The notes under the pieces were generated by a model. The model saw only the letters and a program-made list of their open reading frames with translations, was not told the DNA's origin and did not search any database. From Xiphophorus maculatus (Eukaryota; Chordata; Actinopteri; Cyprinodontiformes; Poeciliidae), in assembly GCF_002775205.1 (NCBI RefSeq), contig NC_036450.1:11985479-12049478 (forward strand): a DNA stretch of 64,000 nucleotides, written 5' to 3'. Numbering within the stretch: the stretch's first letter is position 1; every line of letters starts with the position of its first letter. The position numbers and the translations under genes were made by a program. Positions 58,869 to 64,000 of this stretch are shown here, one piece after another.

Positions 58869-60736
58869 TTTCAAACGTTGGTGTCACAATTTGACGTTGT
58901 GGAGAACCCCAAAAGACCCAGGGGGTGATGATATAGATGGTAAAGAATATTTTAATATTTTAATAACAGACCATGTAGGACGGAATGAGGAAAACAGGAG
59001 GATCAGACATCGAGTGAACAAACTGTAGAGTGGTTATATACTAAGGACTTGATTACTGGATGCAACACAGGTAAGGTAAAGGTTTGATTATTAATCAGGA
59101 ACAGAAATAAAAAGCAACATAAGATGGAACAACATAATGTAAATAACCCAACAAAGTTCAGAAGATCATGCCGTCTGCCTTTAAAACCTAATCAATTCAG
59201 GATGTTCAGAGCTTATACCAATCAGAAATTATCCATCTCTTTAAATATCTTTAACTTGATTAACTTAACCAATGCCATCAGTTATCAAAGTTAAAATAGA
59301 TCTCATAACATATTAATTATTTACTGAGTTAAACATCTTATTCTTAAAGTAAGTGGCCAGCTGTTTATTTCCATTTCAACAACTGTATAAAACAGAATAT
59401 ATTTCACCACAATACCTGTAAAATAGGTTGTCAAAATTAATGCAAGGAAAAAAAACTGATATTAAAAGAGGTCAACAGTAAAAACAGCAAATTGGGGAGA
59501 TTAATTGTAAACCAAATATGTATTCCTGAATTATTAAGACACCTCACAGTGGTTCAAGGTTTGACCCAAAACACACAGAATTTTCCATGAAAACTTTAAG
59601 AACCACATCAATGTTCAGGCAGCACTTGGAGTTTGGCTAAATGAGCGACTGATGCTGCTGAAACGGGACTCTAACAGACAGATGCAGCCATTGTTAGAGA
59701 TTAGAAAAGCCTCACTGTGCAAAAAAAGACTTCTTGGCAACACCCAAACATTCACAGAAGCACACGGAAAACAGGTGACATTATGATCAACATACCAGGC
59801 GCGTTTGAACGCTTATGCTGGATTGTAGAGTTTGACTCACAAGCAGCCCTGATTGGTTCAGGTCTCAGTTTGCCAGAAACCACATATGCAACTGCAGAAA
59901 AGAAATCACATAATTGCCTGGGTCTGGAAGACACATTTGGGACCATCTAACAATTTCTTTCAGTCCTCCCTTTGAAATCCAGACATAAAAGAGTTCTTGG
60001 TTTGTTTCTGTTCACTCGAACTGAGAGATTTTGAAACAAATGTAAGTTAGTGATATGCCATCTGGCTGCATGTGTTTGGGGATGGTATGACTTGGCATGC
60101 CACATTGGCTGATACTGTGACTTTATACTGCACCACAAGCTTTAAGATAATCAAATCATTCACAAAAAAGACCCTTGCAACCACCAACAACTGACACACA
60201 GACGCCCACACATTCAGGAATTGCCATGGTTAATTAGAAAGGGCTGTTGGGTTAGCGGAGATGAATGTAAAGGGTATCTGTTCAGGTCATTCAAACAAAA
60301 TGTTCTCCTGATGGATTGCCAAATTGTAGCAGTGGGACATGTAACTGTTCTATTGTAAATGGGTGGCCCCATTGGATGACTCAACCAACAAAAGTTTGCT
60401 ACTGTAACAATATCGCTGTCAACTAATCCACTTCAACTGTAGTCAGATTTACCAAGTGTTTTGCATTTCAGAACTTTGGTTTTCTTGTGATACAGATTTG
60501 TCGTATTGGACCGTTTTGCGTTTTCACGCAAAGCAATATTCTCAGTCAAACCTGAAGCTGCAAGCAGAGACTTGGATTTAAAGAAACAGACATTAATTGT
60601 AAAAGTCAACTAAAGTATCATTGTTTGTTCATTGTACATATAAAAGCACTATATATGGTTATATCTGCAATTTTAGCAATAATATGACTTGCTTGCCATT
60701 TATTGATTACTGCATAAAATCATCTTCAGGTCCACC

Positions 60737-60814
60737 TAAAACAACTTTTTACTTTTAAAAAGTAAAAAGTAGCTCAGTGGTTACTTGTTGTTACTTTGTA
60801 ACCACTGAGCTGGC
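60737..60814. repeat. Adjacent inverted repeats
   Basis: ACTTTTTACTTTT is followed directly by AAAAGTAAAAAGT. After it, AGCTCAGTGGTTAC pairs with GTAACCACTGAGCT across about 12 bases. They form two neighbouring hairpins in the lpar1 intron; function unknown. Confidence 0.7.
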
Positions 60815-61129
60815 CGACTATGAGGTTTGAGTGAATCTACGTAAAAGATAAATGAATAAAATAAGACAAAAAGCAACTTTTAAAAATGTAAAAGTTAATG
60901 TCACTAACTTAATGTAACTAACTTAATGTGCAATGCCTATAAATTAGCTAACTGTAGTCCAAATGTTATTTTGCATGCAGTGATCCTGTGAAGAAATAAA
61001 GTTGAAAAAAAATATACTCTGCTTAGACATTAATAGGAAGTACAGCTGGATTATGTTTAGCATAGATTTTGTGATAGCTAAGAAAAAAGAGAGAAGGAAA
61101 GCTGAATATTACCTGTGTGACCGTTTATA

Positions 61130-61395
61130 TTCCATCTGACCCCTTTTCTTTGTACTCATTCTTGTTCTCTCTTTTTAAGACCGCTCTTTTCCACTTCTCC
61201 TTTTGTTTTACTCATTCTCATCATTCCTCTTTACGATCCTTCTTCATCCCACTTTCATCTACCAAATCCTTCTTTACGAACCCTCTTTATTGCAACCATC
61301 CCTCTCATCCACCTCTGACTCCTTTTCACTCCACTCAACCTACTAATCCCTCTTTAACACCACTGTTTGCTCCACTATCCTTCTTTATTCTATTT
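61130..61395 (+). repeat. Degenerate polypyrimidine tract
   Basis: About 265 bases are strongly enriched in C and T on the plus strand, with recurring (T)CCTTCTT, CATCC and CTCTTTA phrases but no fixed unit. It opens a 97-codon plus-strand frame that I judge to be a composition artefact. Confidence 0.7.
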
Positions 61396-62587
61396 ACAAA
61401 GCTTTTTTAAATAACTTGAATCATCTTATAAAGACAGAAATAGAGTTTACAGATAAAGCTCAACCTCCTGATCCATTGATGTTCCCTTCTCATCTTTCCT
61501 CTTTGATGAAAAACAGTGAATTGTGTTGATGTGTCCTCTCTGCTAGATGAATTACTTGCATCTTAATGAGTCAACATGAGCTGCAATACCTTCCACTACC
61601 ATGTAATTCTGTTCACAAAGTGATTGTATAATCTTTCTTCAAAAAATACTCCATGACTCAATAATTCGACCATTTAGACCTTTATAAAACAACAAAGTAT
61701 TTTCAAAAGTCCAAGATTTTTTTTTTCCATTTTCTTCATACATTTATTTTGACTTGTGTTTCTGTTTTATTTCCAGATGTGTATTCATCTGTTACGTAAA
61801 CAACACAGATAAACAACATTGTGGTTCTGTTTTTCTTTTTTTTCCATCAGTTTTACGTGAATGAAGCCAATCTGTTGTTGGACTGTTCTCCATTAAGCTC
61901 AGAGGTTTATGTGACTGTGGGAGACTTTATTTTTGCACGGTTTTTTCTACCCCTGTTTATGCAGATGTGCGCATTTGTGTAACCAAAATTTTATTTTTCT
62001 CCTCAGTTTCCCCAAGGGACAACTGAAGGAAGGACAAAAGTCAGGAGGGCAGCAGTGATTATAGGAGAAGTTACAGCAGTTCTTCTCTGAGAAGCAATTT
62101 ATCAAAACCAGTAACATAAGGTTGTTACGTCATAGGAGATTTGACATCATGTGATATTTTTTTTGTTTTAATAAATCCTCTAATGCCTGTCAAAGAGTCC
62201 AGGAGCAATGTTAATACAGATGTGACTCACTACTCAGTCAAAGTTGGCAGAGGAGAGTGATAGATGGAGCAGGAGACATAATATCCAGCATCCCCTGTGG
62301 TATTTCCAAATGAGCTCACTCAGAACCTGGAGAGGATTCCTGGCTGAATAAAAACAGATCACACCCTCTCGGGGAAGCTTTAATTTGCCAGTAATATTTT
62401 ACTTCCAGTGACATGAAATAAGTGCAACTCTGTAGAAACTTGCTTTAAATAAAAAAAAAATAAAGTAACACTGGTCCGTTCCTTTTGTATGAGCAGTTTT
62501 ATATATAAAGTCTTGTTACTTGTGATGTTTGATCTTCTCTAAATACAGTAATGTGCTACACACTACTATAAAAAAATGATGCTTTAT

Positions 62588-62610
62588 GGGTTCAATCCCC
62601 ATACTGGCCA
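62588..62610 (+). pseudogene. 3' piece of a tRNA-Ile-like sequence
   Basis: GGGTTCAATCCCCATACTGG followed by CCA matches the T arm and acceptor 3' strand of a tRNA-Ile gene. No 5' half adjoins it, so it is a fragment, possibly from a tRNA-derived SINE. Confidence 0.45.
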
Positions 62611-62772
62611 ACTGAAACATAAAGGCTTTCAGAAAATCAACACTTCAAAATAGTAGAAGGCTTTAAATTAAACCATTATGCATATTGATTTTGAAAAACA
62701 TGAGAATATGACCACTTTTGTCAAGATCATGTAAGTTTTTCTTAAAATCGATGAAAACTCATCATTATGTAT

Positions 62773-62826
62773 GGTAGGTTAGCTCAACTCGTCAGAGTGT
62801 GGTGCTAATATCGCTGAGGTCATGGG
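62773..62826 (+). pseudogene. 5' piece of a tRNA-Ile(AAT)-like sequence
   Basis: It reads through the D arm (TTAGCTCAACTCGTCAGAG), the anticodon arm (TGGTGCTAATATCGC, anticodon AAT) and the variable region (GAGGTCATGGG). It then stops exactly where the transposon at 62827 begins. The T arm is absent, so it cannot be a working tRNA. Confidence 0.55.
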
Positions 62827-63280
62827 CAGTGATGTCAGTAACATTACTGACGTCGGACCACTTTTCAGTAATGAGTAATCCAACACGTTGCTACTTCAAA
62901 TCCAGTAGTCAGACTGGAGTTACTCATCGAAATTATTTTGCGCTACTATTTTGTAATTTGTAATCCTATTTATAGTTTTCCAAACAATACTGGAACACAC
63001 AAAATACTACAGTTTTTTTTTTGTACTGTTGTAACAACAATCTCCCCTTCAGTTCAACCTTATAAGTAGAGACACATTGTTGATGTTACCATTATAAAAT
63101 AACTTGCAATTAAGTATTGGCAAAGATCAATGTAATTTTCACAGGCGGCAGGGCGTTGTTGTTAACAGCTGCTGAAAGTAACTAAAAAAAGTTACTTTTA
63201 ATCTAACTAAGTTACTTTTTCAAGGAGTAATCAGTAATTCGATTAAAATTACTTTTTTCAAAGTAACTATGCCATCACTG
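62827..63280. mobile_element. Non-autonomous DNA transposon with CAGTGATG ends
   Basis: The left end CAGTGATGTCAGTAAC and right end AGTAACTATGCCATCACTG form terminal inverted repeats. The body is rich in AGTTACTTTT and GAGTAAT motifs seen in many fish copies of this type. No transposase frame. It interrupts a tRNA-Ile-like sequence. Confidence 0.65.
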
Positions 63281-64000
63281 TTTACAGAGATGCAAAAAGC
63301 TACAGAAACATTTTCCGTAAATTGTGTAATCATTTAGATAATAAAATCTAAAAGTCATAAAATTTTAATTTAAATTAAAATTTTCAAATGAGTTTGAGAT
63401 AGGATACAGTTCAAGTCTTAAGTCAAGCATAAATTATGATTGCCACAAGTTAGCAAAATTAAACAAACTGGTTAAAATCTGATTTGTTTTTTTTTAGCTA
63501 AATTTTGTTTTGTTCTTTAATATATGTTCAATCTCAACCCAGGAGGGTTTTTTAATTCATATTACTGTAGAAAATTTGATCAAGTAAAACACATCCTTTT
63601 TGGTACAACAGTTTCAAGTAGCAGTGGGAAATAATTAATCCATGTAAAAAGGAAACAGTCCTTGCCAAAATGTAAAAGCGTAATCAGATTCTACCAAATT
63701 ATTTCAAATCTGTTTTATGTTATGACTTAGTGTGTCTAATAAGACAAAAAAAAAAAGATCTCATGAACCAAAAGTTCTATTCTCAGGAATCAACAGCTGT
63801 TGGCTCTGAATCTGAAACATGTGTGCAATAATTTATCAGGAAAGTTTTAGCATTGCTTCAAGGGTAACTGATTCACATAGGCATTTGGGAAGCTGAAGGC
63901 AGAAGCAGCTGGAGAGACGCTGGGATGAGTTTAGATTTTCATTTACCCCAATGTGTAAAGTTTCTAGTGAGTTTTTGTAACGTTTCGCTGAAATAATTTC

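Larger units (their letters stand above)
54426..64000 (-). other. lpar1: lpar1 intron
   Basis: Nothing resembling the large lpar1 coding exon or a 5' UTR exon was found. The stretch holds a perfect hairpin (58827-58868), pyrimidine-rich sequence (57960-58200 and 61130-61395), tRNA-Ile-like fragments and a transposon near 62.6-63.3 kb. A real intron here depends on the rest of lpar1 lying to the right. Confidence 0.6.

Noticed and set aside
61117..61410. 97-codon plus-strand frame rich in Ser, Pro, Phe and Leu
   Set aside because: Composition artefact of the polypyrimidine tract, which rarely contains stop codons on that strand.

Overview
This window is nuclear DNA of a bony fish, most likely a teleost. 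The genes have short introns with GT-AG junctions, the spacers are AT-rich, and there are many small DNA transposons (hAT-type and Tc1-like) and an L2-type LINE tail. The muscle receptor kinase still carries a kringle domain, which non-mammalian MuSK proteins have and mammalian MuSK lacks. All gene models were built by hand from reading frame, splice sites and intron phase, so exon ends are sequence-supported but not transcript-supported.

Layout from left to right. Positions 156-243 hold an orphan signal-peptide exon. Positions 2645-3275 (+) hold a four-exon secreted cystatin-like gene whose inhibitory loops are degenerate. Positions 5308-9795 (-) hold rassf6, a Ras-association/SARAH protein of Hippo and apoptosis signalling, with an in-frame tandem duplication of two exons. 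A repeat-bearing spacer runs from about 9.9 to 15.5 kb. Positions 15557-39164 (+) hold a complete musk gene of 17 coding exons and about 970 codons: signal peptide, three Ig domains, frizzled-like domain, kringle, transmembrane segment, tyrosine kinase. Its 3' UTR runs to about 41.5 kb. Positions 41.5-47.3 kb are a transposon-rich block that also holds a two-exon, stop-containing fragment of a tryptophanyl-tRNA synthetase gene (wars1) on the minus strand. Positions 54109-54425 (-) are the last coding exon of lpar1; its other coding exons lie beyond the right edge, so 54.4-64 kb is lpar1 intron. To my knowledge MUSK and LPAR1 are also convergent neighbours in human.

The most interesting reading is inside musk. 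Between the second kringle exon and the transmembrane exon lies an unlisted candidate terminal exon (31783-31904). It has a strong acceptor in the correct phase, about 40 codons, and ends in a hydrophobic run just before the stop. Spliced in, it would give a kinase-less MuSK ectodomain with a GPI-signal-like or tail-anchor-like end. Other points of note are a 7-nt musk microexon needed to keep frame, the 43-residue internal duplication in rassf6, and a GC-AG intron in rassf6.

The genes do not form one pathway. musk organises the neuromuscular synapse, rassf6 is a cytoplasmic scaffold, lpar1 is a lysophosphatidic acid GPCR, and the cystatin-like protein is secreted.
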